This document shows positions 35,567 through 43,716 of a DNA stretch of 44,053 bases, piece by piece. Position 1 is the stretch's first letter; the number at the start of each line of letters is the position of its first letter. The notes under the pieces were generated by a model. That model was not told the origin of the DNA, did not search any database, and saw only the letters and a list, made by a program, of their open reading frames with translations. The translations under genes were made by a program, and so were the position numbers. The DNA comes from Sergeia podlipaevii (Eukaryota; Euglenozoa; Kinetoplastea; Trypanosomatida; Trypanosomatidae), in NCBI GenBank assembly GCA_030849805.1, contig JASANZ010002088.1:1-44053 (forward strand). The letters are read 5' to 3'.

Positions 35567-36703
35567 TCACTGACTGAAAAGGTTTGCAGTTGAGCCAGAA
35601 GCTGCACGAAACAAGCGATCCTCTACGGCAGCGAGCAGCTCACCATTCTCATGGCCCTCCTGCATCCATTCAGAAAGAAATGGAAAAATGACGCAGGTAG
35701 CCCCTTCAATGTGCTCCGACCAACGAAGCGCATCGAAAACGTCACTGCACGCCTCTGCAGCACTTCCGTGCGCACTTAGATCCCGATAGGCCTTGCACTC
35801 ATTCTTAAACCGATCGAGTATTCCCTTAAAATCAATGATAACGGATGTCGCAAGTGCGTAAGCGTGCTTGCCATGACTCACCGTGCTTTCAGAAAACTTT
35901 GACTCTTCTGGGGATGACATGAGACTAGCAGGTGTAATAAGAAATGCAGGAACACAAGGAGAGTAGTGAGTGAGGAGCTGCCCAGGCCCATCCATTGGTG
36001 TGTCCGCGGTTTTAAACTTGGAGCGTGTGTCCCTAATTTCGATCGTGACCTTTGGAAATTTAACAGCAACGGCTGCCTGAATGTCACTCAGCGACACCTT
36101 TCCTCGGCGCAGCACCTCAATCAAGTCCACACTGTTAACTTTCAGTACCGTGGACTCAATTCCAATCTCACAGCTGCCGCCGTTAATGATGCGTAGTTCA
36201 GGGTCACGGGAGGCAAGATCATCGTACACGTGCTGTGCTGTAGTGGGGCTTACGTGGCCAAAAGTATTGGCGCTAGGAGCGGCCACAGGAAAGTCAAATA
36301 GTTTCAGGAGCTGAAGGGTAACAGGATGAGCCGGAATGCGAGCACCAACAAAGCCAGATCCCCCGGTCACACACATGGGTAAAGAAGGATGTGCTTTGCA
36401 AACAATCGTCAACGGGCCTGGCCACAGTGCAGCTCCAATGACGCAGGCAAGATCAATTGCCTTGGAATCCCACTCCCTATCCCACAGCCTCTCCGCCTTC
36501 TCCAGGCAATCGACGTGGCAAATTAGTGGATCTGTTGCGGGCCTCCCTTTCACAGCGTAAATCTTTTCGACAGCGCTTTTCATTAGGGCGTTTCCTCCCA
36601 AGCCATACACTGTTTCAGTTGGGATGGCAACAAGCTTCCCCTCGCTAAGCGCTTGTGCCGCCGCCTTAAGCTCCTTCTCGGTGCATCCAATGATTGCCGC
36701 CAT
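35567..36703 (-). CDS. SUA5: Threonylcarbamoyl-AMP synthase (Sua5/YrdC family)
   Basis: 378 residues from the ATG at 36703, the only ATG in the frame's first 98 codons; a longer non-ATG frame runs to 36994 through T-rich sequence. The YrdC domain has PTETVYGLG (28-36), KGRPATDPL (52-60) and the AAPSANTFGHVSPT block. Then comes a GPGQLLTHYSP linker (as in Sua5 proteins, which carry S.G...HY.P before the C-terminal domain) and a C-terminal Rossmann-like Sua5 domain. The enzyme makes threonylcarbamoyl-AMP from Thr, bicarbonate and ATP, the first step of t6A37 tRNA modification, followed by the KEOPS/Qri7 transfer step. The two-domain form is Sua5, not the short YRDC. No clear targeting signal at the ATG-started N-terminus. 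Confidence 0.93.
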   Translation of the reverse strand: MAAIIGCTEKELKAAAQALSEGKLVAIPTETVYGLGGNALMKSAVEKIYAVKGRPATDPLICHVDCLEKAERLWDREWDSKAIDLACVIGAALWPGPLTIVCKAHPSLPMCVTGGSGFVGARIPAHPVTLQLLKLFDFPVAAPSANTFGHVSPTTAQHVYDDLASRDPELRIINGGSCEIGIESTVLKVNSVDLIEVLRRGKVSLSDIQAAVAVKFPKVTIEIRDTRSKFKTADTPMDGPGQLLTHYSPCVPAFLITPASLMSSPEESKFSESTVSHGKHAYALATSVIIDFKGILDRFKNECKAYRDLSAHGSAAEACSDVFDALRWSEHIEGATCVIFPFLSEWMQEGHENGELLAAVEDRLFRAASGSTANLFSQ

Positions 36704-37586
36704 AACTGAAGTACGCAGGCACACGGACACAAAGTCAATCACAACAAACGGAAAGAAGAAAAAGGAATGAGTGAAATGTGTAGTGCACACACGCAAAAAA
36801 AAAAATCTATGTTGCACTTCTATGCACTGCCACTTAATGAAGAAGAGAAAAATAATGGGAAAAGTGGGATAGTGTTTTGAATGAAATGCACTGCAGCTGA
36901 AGTGCGCGATACACTGTTGGTATAGAAAAAATAATGCGCATAAATATCGTGGCTCAATATTTGGTACATCAACGCGCAATGCAAATGATGACAAACATCC
37001 CTTTGGTCATGGGTCTTTTTAATGTAGTTGTTTTTGTCAAATGTTACGTTTTCTTCTTCTATCATATTTGTTGATGTACCTGTGATGATTGACTGCTGAT
37101 GATGCTTCTGAATTGAATGTGGTACTAGGTTTTAATGAACTGCCCGAGAAATTGCTCCACCTCTTCACACTAAAAAAGCGGAGACAGTCACCGTACTTTC
37201 ATCAACTTCCCTCCCTGTCCCTCCTATGCATCCTGCTTCGTTTTGCAAAGTAACAAACACATGAGAGCAGGAGAGGAATGAAGACGCTGGACATAGCAAC
37301 AAACATAGCGTATAGCAAAATAAAATGATCACATTTCGTTTCCTTTCTTTTTAATTCTTATTTCTCTTGTGTTATAGGGTAATCTGTGAAAGAATCATGG
37401 TCTCAGCATTCAAAATCAGTGAATCGCCCTCTACCCTCCCTCTTGGCTGCTTTTCTGGTCTACAAATTTTCCTTTTGTGAGGAAAGTTTTCATCTTCCTC
37501 TCATTCCCGTTTTGCCCATTTTTCGAGCGAGTGTGGTGTGGATCATTCAGTGCTCCACGGTGCATGACAATACTAATTACCCATTA
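36704..37586. other. Spacer between DEAD-box helicase and Sua5
   Basis: About 880 bases, A/T-rich. The only notable element is the Sua5 acceptor region. No gene or RNA recognised; the plus-strand frame at 37386-37685 overlaps the end of the helicase and looks incidental. Confidence 0.55.
36706..36770 (-). promoter_or_regulatory. SUA5: Candidate spliced-leader acceptor immediately before the Sua5 ATG
   Basis: Sense-strand pyrimidine tract (complement of the purine run at 36748-36768). Scanning towards the gene, no AG occurs until 36707-36706, two bases before the ATG. The mature mRNA would have a 5' UTR of two genomic bases plus the spliced leader. Confidence 0.45.
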
Positions 37587-39230
37587 CTACCAGCCTGTCC
37601 CTTCAACAGGCCAGTCACTGTGCTGACCCCGATAGCCGTCACTTCTGTCGCCCTTCCGAATACTGGAGGGGCTATCAAACCTTAATTTCTGGTATCCGTT
37701 ATTTCGTCTGCCAGAAAATGACCGACTTCCTTGTCTTCCCCACGCGTTGCTTCGGCGCCGACTATTTGACTCGTTGTAGGACTGCGCTAGCTGTTTCAGC
37801 TGTGCTGGGACCTCCATCTTGCACAGTTGTAGATATTCAATCAACTCCTGTGCAATGCCTCCGTCTTCGTTGCTGAGAAAGGTGTAAGCCTCGCCCTCGC
37901 GTCCTGCGCGTCCCGTTCGCCCAATACGATGACAGTAACTATCGATGTTCTTTGGCGCCTGAAGGTTCACGACACACGTCACATCAGGAATATCAAGCCC
38001 ACGCGAAGCCACATCTGTTGCAACTAGAAGACGAATGTGGTTGTTCTTGAATCGGTTCAACACGGCATCGCGCTGCCTTTGTGATAAACCTCCATGGGTG
38101 ACACCAACGTACCGCGGCTCTATCCCAAGACGTGAGCTGAGAGCTTGCGCCGCACCTTCCGTGTCTGTTTGACGTTCAACAAACATAATTAGCTTTGCTG
38201 TGCTATCATCAATCTTGCCGCTTTCAATCAGCTCTGCCAGCTTTTCAATCCGCTCTTTCAGCGAGTTGGCAAACACAATGTTTTGAGTAATGTGATCATT
38301 GGCCTGCTGACCCACACCGGCCATACCAGCGCGTATCAGCAGCCTACCTTCAGAGAGATATTTGCGAGCCAAATCCTGCACAGAGAGAGGCCACGTGGCT
38401 GACCACATCATTGTCTGAGGACGAGAAGACGGACTGATATAGTTAAGGATGTCATCTAACTGAATCTGAAAACCCATATCCAGAAGCCGATCTGCTTCGT
38501 CAAACACAATAAACGATAGATTTTCAATCGACACATCACCGTTGTCCAGAAAATCCTTTAAACGTCCCGGGCACGCAACCAAAACATCACAGCCGCTGTG
38601 TAGTCTCCGGGCTTGAATCTCGCGCGGTGAGCCGCCATATGCCTCGCAAACGCGCACCATACCGCAAGAAAGAGTCTCAAACACCTTCGTCGTCTGCTGC
38701 ACCAGCTCACGGGTTGGCGCAAGTACCAACACTGATGGCGAACCATCTTGATTCCTCTTCAGTCTTTTCAGCGCGGGTACAGCAAATGCCACAGTTTTGC
38801 CTGAGCCAGTTGGAGCAAGGCCAATAAGATCATGACCCTCATCGAGCATAGGAATTGTATATTTTTGAATGACAGTGGTAGATGGATACTTCTGGCTTTC
38901 TAGACCTTTTGCAAGCCAGTCAGGGACCGCCTGAAGTTCACTGAACGTCTCTAGCGGTTTAACACTCTTATGAAGACCCTTCGTATCAGTAATGGAAATA
39001 TCATCATCGCTAACTTCGTGGTCTTTGCTAGCTGCAGCTTTCAATACTTCCGTCGCCAAAGTACCATTGTGCGCTGCCTGAGTCTTCCCTGCGGCCATTG
39101 GGCCCTGGGATACCTCATTGAATATATTAGATGCAAAAAGAAGACCAGTACACGAAAAGCTGCCGCGTTGGCATTGATGAGCCCATTGATACGCCAGTCG
39201 GCTGCACGCAACAGAGAAAAGACGGCGCAT
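37587..39230 (-). CDS. DEAD-box ATP-dependent RNA helicase, probably mitochondrial
   Basis: 547 residues from the ATG at 39230; the longest frame starts at TTG four codons earlier. All helicase motifs are present: Q motif region ending at ~126, motif I APTGSGKT (139-146), PTREL, motif II DEAD (244-247), SAT (277-279), motif V ATDVASRGLD, motif VI HRIGRTGR (434-441). The C-terminus is Arg/Ser/Gly/Asn-rich. The first ~25 residues (MRRLFSVACSRLAYQWAHQC) are basic without acids, as in mitochondrial presequences. A candidate acceptor AG at 39297-39296 lies above this ATG, so the presequence is within the mRNA. The length resembles mHel61p/REH1, the T. brucei mitochondrial editing helicase, but the core also resembles Dbp2/DDX5, so orthology is open. 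A start at 39098 would give a 503-residue protein without the presequence. Confidence 0.88.
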   Translation of the reverse strand: MRRLFSVACSRLAYQWAHQCQRGSFSCTGLLFASNIFNEVSQGPMAAGKTQAAHNGTLATEVLKAAASKDHEVSDDDISITDTKGLHKSVKPLETFSELQAVPDWLAKGLESQKYPSTTVIQKYTIPMLDEGHDLIGLAPTGSGKTVAFAVPALKRLKRNQDGSPSVLVLAPTRELVQQTTKVFETLSCGMVRVCEAYGGSPREIQARRLHSGCDVLVACPGRLKDFLDNGDVSIENLSFIVFDEADRLLDMGFQIQLDDILNYISPSSRPQTMMWSATWPLSVQDLARKYLSEGRLLIRAGMAGVGQQANDHITQNIVFANSLKERIEKLAELIESGKIDDSTAKLIMFVERQTDTEGAAQALSSRLGIEPRYVGVTHGGLSQRQRDAVLNRFKNNHIRLLVATDVASRGLDIPDVTCVVNLQAPKNIDSYCHRIGRTGRAGREGEAYTFLSNEDGGIAQELIEYLQLCKMEVPAQLKQLAQSYNESNSRRRSNAWGRQGSRSFSGRRNNGYQKLRFDSPSSIRKGDRSDGYRGQHSDWPVEGTGW

Positions 39231-39685
39231 GAGTTGCTCCAAATGGCAGCGTGGCCTGGCTGTCTACTCAATAGTGATAATGCAATGTGTATTGACTGTG
39301 GTAAACATAAGATGAAAAAAGAGAGGAAAAGGTAAAGGAAAATGAAAATGACAAAAAAAACACTGATAATCATAAAAAATAATAAAGCAACCCAGAGGGA
39401 ATATGTAATGCATGTAGTCAAACAAAAAAAAAAAAAATGTGCTTAAAAAGAGGTCAAGACACGCTCCAAAATGAAAGATCAAACTTGGCGAAACAGTAAA
39501 TGCAGGTGCTTTTTGTTACCACTCGCATTGTTCTATGAAGTTCTACAAGCGCATCAAAAGGTAAATAAATAAACAAAAGCTAAAAGAGGGGGAAAGGATA
39601 ACACTATCACTATAGAAAAAAGAGTACAATCAGCATATGAGACACAACCAATAAAAGTCACACATCTATGGAAAAGAATAGGTTT
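39231..39685. other. Spacer between CEP76 and DEAD-box helicase genes
   Basis: About 450 bases. It carries the helicase 5' UTR and acceptor and the CEP76 3' UTR, A-rich with an A run at 39424-39437. No gene supported. Confidence 0.55.
39296..39360 (-). promoter_or_regulatory. Candidate spliced-leader acceptor for the DEAD-box helicase mRNA
   Basis: A strong sense-strand T/C tract (complement of the purine run at 39308-39360) followed by AG at 39297-39296. The first ATG downstream is 39230, which keeps the presequence. Confidence 0.5.
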
Positions 39686-41569
39686 TCAGCTAATGTTGTA
39701 GGCCACTGATAGCATTACCCAAGCAGAACGCACACCCTCGGGAAAGGGGAAGATCTTTACGCGCAGACCAAACTTAACATCACACGCCACCGTTTCAAGA
39801 ATATCCTTTCCAGCAACATTTGACCTTATGGCACTCATAATGGTGTTCCCGTCCCCGTGAAAAACGTTGATAGGAACAGCTTTGAATGTTTTTCCAGGTC
39901 CCAAAATACCCTTTACGCAGGTCTCAAAAAACGAGAAGTCCTCCGCCTTTCCTGTCCTTCGCTGCACTTCGTAGGATGCTAGTGCTTGCGCCAACGAATA
40001 ACAGAGGTTGTCATCGAATTCCGTGAGTGCACCAATCGTATCACGAAACGAAACAATGTGCTCCCTTAACTTCATCTCAACAGCTTGCTCCACCTCTTGG
40101 CAGTTTGTCGGCTGGTAGAGGAGCGGGGGATTTGGATACTTTGGCACAATGCGCAACTTCAGCGGGTTCACAGGCTTCCAAAACACTTCATTCTCAACGT
40201 CAAAAGATGCTGCAGCTATCGAGTTCGTCGGCTGATTGTTTGCAAAGAATGACTTGTGATTGAAAAGGCAGTCCACCGTAGACACTGTCTGTGAGCCGAT
40301 TTGGGGACTCCTCTCCCCTGAGAGTGCATCCCACAGCGTTGTCGTAATCTCGCCGTTGTGTGAACGTGCGCGAGTGATGGTAAACATAAGCGTCTCTCCG
40401 CTTTGCGATGAGCCAATAGCGCAAAACGCGTCAAGGCCAAATCCTAGCAACAGAGAACAGAGCAGAGTTGCGTGATTGCAAGAACGACCCTGTCGTTGAG
40501 AAAGGAACACAAATGGAGAGAGCCATGTCTGTGTGTCGACATTCTCCAGAGCATGTAAAGAGATCGTTTCATTGTTACCGATTACCTTGAGGAGAGATAC
40601 AAAGCGTGCTGCATCCAACGGCGAAGAAATACCAAATTCAGCTTGAAGAGGAGAAACGAAATGTGTCACTGGAACCATACGCCCGTTGGCTGCTGTCGCG
40701 AACAGCTTCACCTTCCGCGACTTGTGAGTAGCACGCACGCTCTGGTACTCAGACCACCATCGTCGTGCATACACCAAAAACTCCCTATCTGCACTGGTAA
40801 TGGCGTTCCTTTGCTGATCAAATCGCGTCGCGATGTCCTCTTCTTTATACCGAACCCGCTTCGTTGACACCAACTCAAGCTGCAAATCCAAAATCCCAGC
40901 TGGGACACCGGCGTTGCGACCACATAGCTCTACTGTCAAACCCAAAAACCCTGTCTTTAGCACCCTGCGCCAGTCTAATATATTCTCACCAAGTACTTCA
41001 GCTACACCTTGGCAAGTATTTTCGCGGAAAACAGCAATATGAAATGGTGTAGGCACCTCAATCAGGCACTCACGAGGAAACCCAAAGGCAGACGCCTCCA
41101 AACGAAACACAAAATCATCCTCAAACTGCGGGTTGGATGAGCACTGAACCAAAAGAGAGCGGAATCGTTGAGTGCCAAAGTGCACACCTACAAACATCTG
41201 ATGCTGCTTTGCCACGCCTGCTGGAAGGTCTAGATTGTCAACAAATGCCCGCCCTCCGTTCAACCGCACGTGCAAGTAGTACTCGCCGTCCCCAGGGGTA
41301 AAGTTGCACATCTGTTGCTGCTTTGCTCGAAGCGGCGCCTCATTTCGCATACGAAGTAACAACTGTTGCAGAATGCCACGCTCCTTAATAACCTTCATGA
41401 TATCGTTTGGGCTATCGGGATTGATCGCAGTGCCCTCGTTTTCCGAAACATATGTGTCCACGATGTCTCGGATCGCATCATACACATTTGACTGCGAAAG
41501 AAAAGAGTGAATTGCACTCTTCATGTCGGATATCCTATCGCCATCCACCTCTGCACGTTGCTCGGCCAT
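39686..41569 (-). CDS. CEP76: CEP76 homologue, centriole/basal-body protein
   Basis: 627 residues from an ATG at 41569; human CEP76 is 659 and the two align along their whole length by remembered blocks. An N-terminal helical segment (~15-75, with DIMKVIKERGILQQLL) precedes a C2 domain (~95-235: YYLHVRLNGGRAFVDNL, FGTQRFRS, LTVELCG, ILDLQLELV). Then come FLVYARRWWSEYQSVR (264-279), a transglutaminase/papain-like fold (~310-430) with GRSCNHATLL (361-370) and CSLLLGFGLDAF, and a C-terminal beta-domain ending in RSAWVMLSVAYN. The usual catalytic Cys of this fold is not in the expected position, so it is probably non-catalytic, as CEP76 is thought to be. CEP76 limits centriole reduplication in animals; in a flagellate it should sit at the basal body. 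Confidence 0.92.
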   Translation of the reverse strand: MAEQRAEVDGDRISDMKSAIHSFLSQSNVYDAIRDIVDTYVSENEGTAINPDSPNDIMKVIKERGILQQLLLRMRNEAPLRAKQQQMCNFTPGDGEYYLHVRLNGGRAFVDNLDLPAGVAKQHQMFVGVHFGTQRFRSLLVQCSSNPQFEDDFVFRLEASAFGFPRECLIEVPTPFHIAVFRENTCQGVAEVLGENILDWRRVLKTGFLGLTVELCGRNAGVPAGILDLQLELVSTKRVRYKEEDIATRFDQQRNAITSADREFLVYARRWWSEYQSVRATHKSRKVKLFATAANGRMVPVTHFVSPLQAEFGISSPLDAARFVSLLKVIGNNETISLHALENVDTQTWLSPFVFLSQRQGRSCNHATLLCSLLLGFGLDAFCAIGSSQSGETLMFTITRARSHNGEITTTLWDALSGERSPQIGSQTVSTVDCLFNHKSFFANNQPTNSIAAASFDVENEVFWKPVNPLKLRIVPKYPNPPLLYQPTNCQEVEQAVEMKLREHIVSFRDTIGALTEFDDNLCYSLAQALASYEVQRRTGKAEDFSFFETCVKGILGPGKTFKAVPINVFHGDGNTIMSAIRSNVAGKDILETVACDVKFGLRVKIFPFPEGVRSAWVMLSVAYNIS

Positions 41570-42328
41570 ACTCCTATTCTTTGGATATTGTATTTAAAAG
41601 AAAAAAAAAGAATTCAACAAAAGAGAAAAGTGGAAACGCAGGCAAAGAGATCGCGTGCTTTATTCACGTGGACGAGTTTGCTAACAGTCTACTTCCTCAA
41701 AAAAATATTGCTTGATTTTCAGGTCGCAGCTTGGCGAAATCCCCTCAATAGTATACATTAGATACAAAAAATGTTTAATATATCCCATCACGGTCAAAAA
41801 AATGGTCGATGTGCAAAACGAATCACATAAGCAGCTGCGTAGTGAAACTTCTTTCAACAGAATGCATACTACTTTTAGGAATGATAGAAAAGCACACGAT
41901 ACACAGTGCTGTCCATATGATATATAAATGCTGCTGTTAAAAAAAACTGTATCAAGCAAAGCCCATAGACCTTTCCTGCAGAAAATAGATAAAAGGAGCA
42001 CCAATATGTTTGAGCTCTCGGTAAATCCAGTCGCCAAGTTTTGCTCACTCTCGCTGCTTTCATAACGCAACTGATAGAGTACAGCATCGCAGTGAAAAGT
42101 ATTAAAAGAAAAGAAGACTATTTGCTATTGCTACAATATAAAGAAATGTACCACTTTGCACGTGGTGTTCTATACACTTGTATGGCGCAGCACACATGTA
42201 TACGCACAAGCGTACATGTACATGTTTTTGCTGTTCATAACACTATCCCAGATCAGCATTGCGAAGGGCAAAATACTTCTTCATACCTAATACCAACAAG
42301 TGAAACAGCCTTAATACTCCTCATCGCC
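41570..42328. other. Spacer between GDPD and CEP76 genes
   Basis: About 760 bases, A/T-rich but less repetitive than other spacers. Minus-strand frames such as 41681-42070 (129 codons) do not begin at a well-placed ATG and show no domain. Treated as 5' UTR/3' UTR and spacer; an unknown short gene cannot be excluded. Confidence 0.5.
41579..41612 (-). promoter_or_regulatory. CEP76: Candidate spliced-leader acceptor for the CEP76 mRNA
   Basis: Sense-strand T/C tract (complement of purines at 41596-41612), then AG at 41580-41579, ten bases from the ATG at 41569. Confidence 0.45.
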
Positions 42329-43369
42329 TCACAAGATGTTCAACTTAACAGCATCTGGGTGCTCATGAATGTACTTTTGTAAGCTTTTGGGGTCGTCAGT
42401 CATCACACCATTTATTGGATAACCAAGAATCTCCGCAAAGTCAGTTTCATCATTCATCACCCACGCTACTACTGCGACACCACGCTGCTGCAGGTACGTC
42501 CAAAGAGCCGGTGACTTCAAAAAGAAGGTACCAATACGAGTTTGGATCTTGCCGTAGCTAACATTTGCGTCCTGGTACATTGTGTGCGTGTGCACGGGAA
42601 TCGAAAAAACGTCAAAATCAATATTCATGAAAGGCAACAGACCAAGATAAAAGTATATCGTGGTACCAAAGTAGTCAGAAACGTTGCCAAAGAGACGATA
42701 GCGGCGTCGCTTTTCCTTTGAGCACAACTTGAAGTACTGCTTTATGTAAGCCTTGTTTTCCGAAACGCTACTGCCGACGAAGGTAATGGGCTCTCTATGA
42801 TACGATTCAATCATGTCAAGCACCATCTTAACGAAGTTGAATCCCGTATCCTTGATGTCAACGTGAAGTGGAACACCTGGGAAACTCTCAAAAACTTCCG
42901 AAAGAAGGCATACACGCGTGGTATCGTCCACAGGGATGTCGTCAGTGGCTACATAATCCTTAATAGTCTCAGTTTGGAAATGAAGGGGAATCGTTCTGGC
43001 ACTCTGTGGGAGCGTGTCTGACGGTCGCGCGCCAACATTAATGTTCCCAATATCCACATCTTTATAAGCCTCACCGCAACTGCGGCCCAGCAACCTGTCA
43101 TGTGATACAACAATTTTCCCATCTTTTGACAAATGGACGTCCAATTCAAGCATATCTACGCCATACTCCGTCAACGCCTTGCTGAACGTGTAAATAGTGT
43201 TTTCAGGTCCTATAAGCGAACCACCTCGATGAGCAATGACAGTGAGAGGATATGGGAACTTCTCTTTCATTCTTTGGCGCCAGTTTCCTTGAAACAAACC
43301 ATATTTGCAGACAGCGACCAGTCCTAGAGCATAAACGCCCAGTCCCACAGCCACCAACTCCTTTATCAT
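42329..43369 (-). CDS. Glycerophosphodiester phosphodiesterase, membrane-anchored
   Basis: 346 residues from an ATG at 43369. The N-terminus has one hydrophobic segment (about 4-24), probably a membrane anchor or uncleaved signal. The GDPD TIM barrel follows, with the catalytic signature HRGG (47-50), PENT (55-58), the metal ligands Glu75 and Asp77 in LELDVHLSKDG, His90, and a LHVDIKDT motif in the second half (~175). The domain hydrolyses glycerophosphodiesters such as glycerophosphocholine, or lysophospholipids in the GDE4/GDE7 group that likewise have an N-terminal helix. The last third contains AVVAWVMNDETD, the usual VNT/WVxN region of GDPDs. The gene is first in the transcription unit if the right-edge region is its start. 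Confidence 0.92.
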   Translation of the reverse strand: MIKELVAVGLGVYALGLVAVCKYGLFQGNWRQRMKEKFPYPLTVIAHRGGSLIGPENTIYTFSKALTEYGVDMLELDVHLSKDGKIVVSHDRLLGRSCGEAYKDVDIGNINVGARPSDTLPQSARTIPLHFQTETIKDYVATDDIPVDDTTRVCLLSEVFESFPGVPLHVDIKDTGFNFVKMVLDMIESYHREPITFVGSSVSENKAYIKQYFKLCSKEKRRRYRLFGNVSDYFGTTIYFYLGLLPFMNIDFDVFSIPVHTHTMYQDANVSYGKIQTRIGTFFLKSPALWTYLQQRGVAVVAWVMNDETDFAEILGYPINGVMTDDPKSLQKYIHEHPDAVKLNIL

Positions 43370-43382
43370 TTCAGCACAAAAG

Positions 43383-43423
43383 CTAAGTTACAACACAAGG
43401 AGAAACAGAAAAGGAGAAAGAAC
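43383..43423 (-). promoter_or_regulatory. Candidate spliced-leader acceptor for the GDPD mRNA
   Basis: Sense-strand T/C tract (complement of purine-rich 43399-43423), then AG at 43384-43383, 14 nt before the ATG. Confidence 0.45.
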
Positions 43424-43540
43424 GTAAATAATAGTGAAAGCAAAGCCCAAAGGCATTCAAAAGGCACTATACCCAAAAAGAGACGCTACTAATTCCAATA
43501 AGCCTACGCTAAGTACATACATAATAATTCAACCTCTGCG

Positions 43541-43716
43541 AACCCCAGAAACAGCGCCAATAACAAACACGCCACCCCAATCATACCCTTCGCAAAACCA
43601 AAAATAGCGCACAGCATCCCCATCCACTCTCATCAACAAAGCATACAACAGCAATTAACAAGAAACACTACACAACCAAACACTCATTTATGAAACACAC
43701 AACAGCCCCCCCCCCC
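43541..43716 (-). promoter_or_regulatory. G/T-rich stretch with G11 run: candidate pol II transcription start region
   Basis: On the plus strand 43541-43710 contains 74 A, 63 C, 20 T and 13 G, so the minus (transcribed sense) strand is 81% G+T. It ends at an unbroken run of 11 C at 43706-43716, G11 on the sense strand. The segment lies just upstream of the first gene (GDPD) of a unit whose 18 genes all point left. In T. brucei, pol II start regions are G/T-rich on the sense strand and associated with G runs and H2A.Z. Assignment is inferred, since other G runs (1-10, 5214-5222) occur in the window without such context. Confidence 0.5.

Noticed and set aside
37386..37685. Plus-strand 99-codon frame overlapping the helicase 3' end
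   Set aside because: Opposite to the unit's direction, overlaps the helicase coding sequence, no recognisable domain.
41681..42070. Short gene (129 codons) between GDPD and CEP76
   Set aside because: No domain, Cys/Phe/Leu-rich composition and no well-placed ATG after an acceptor; more likely spacer.
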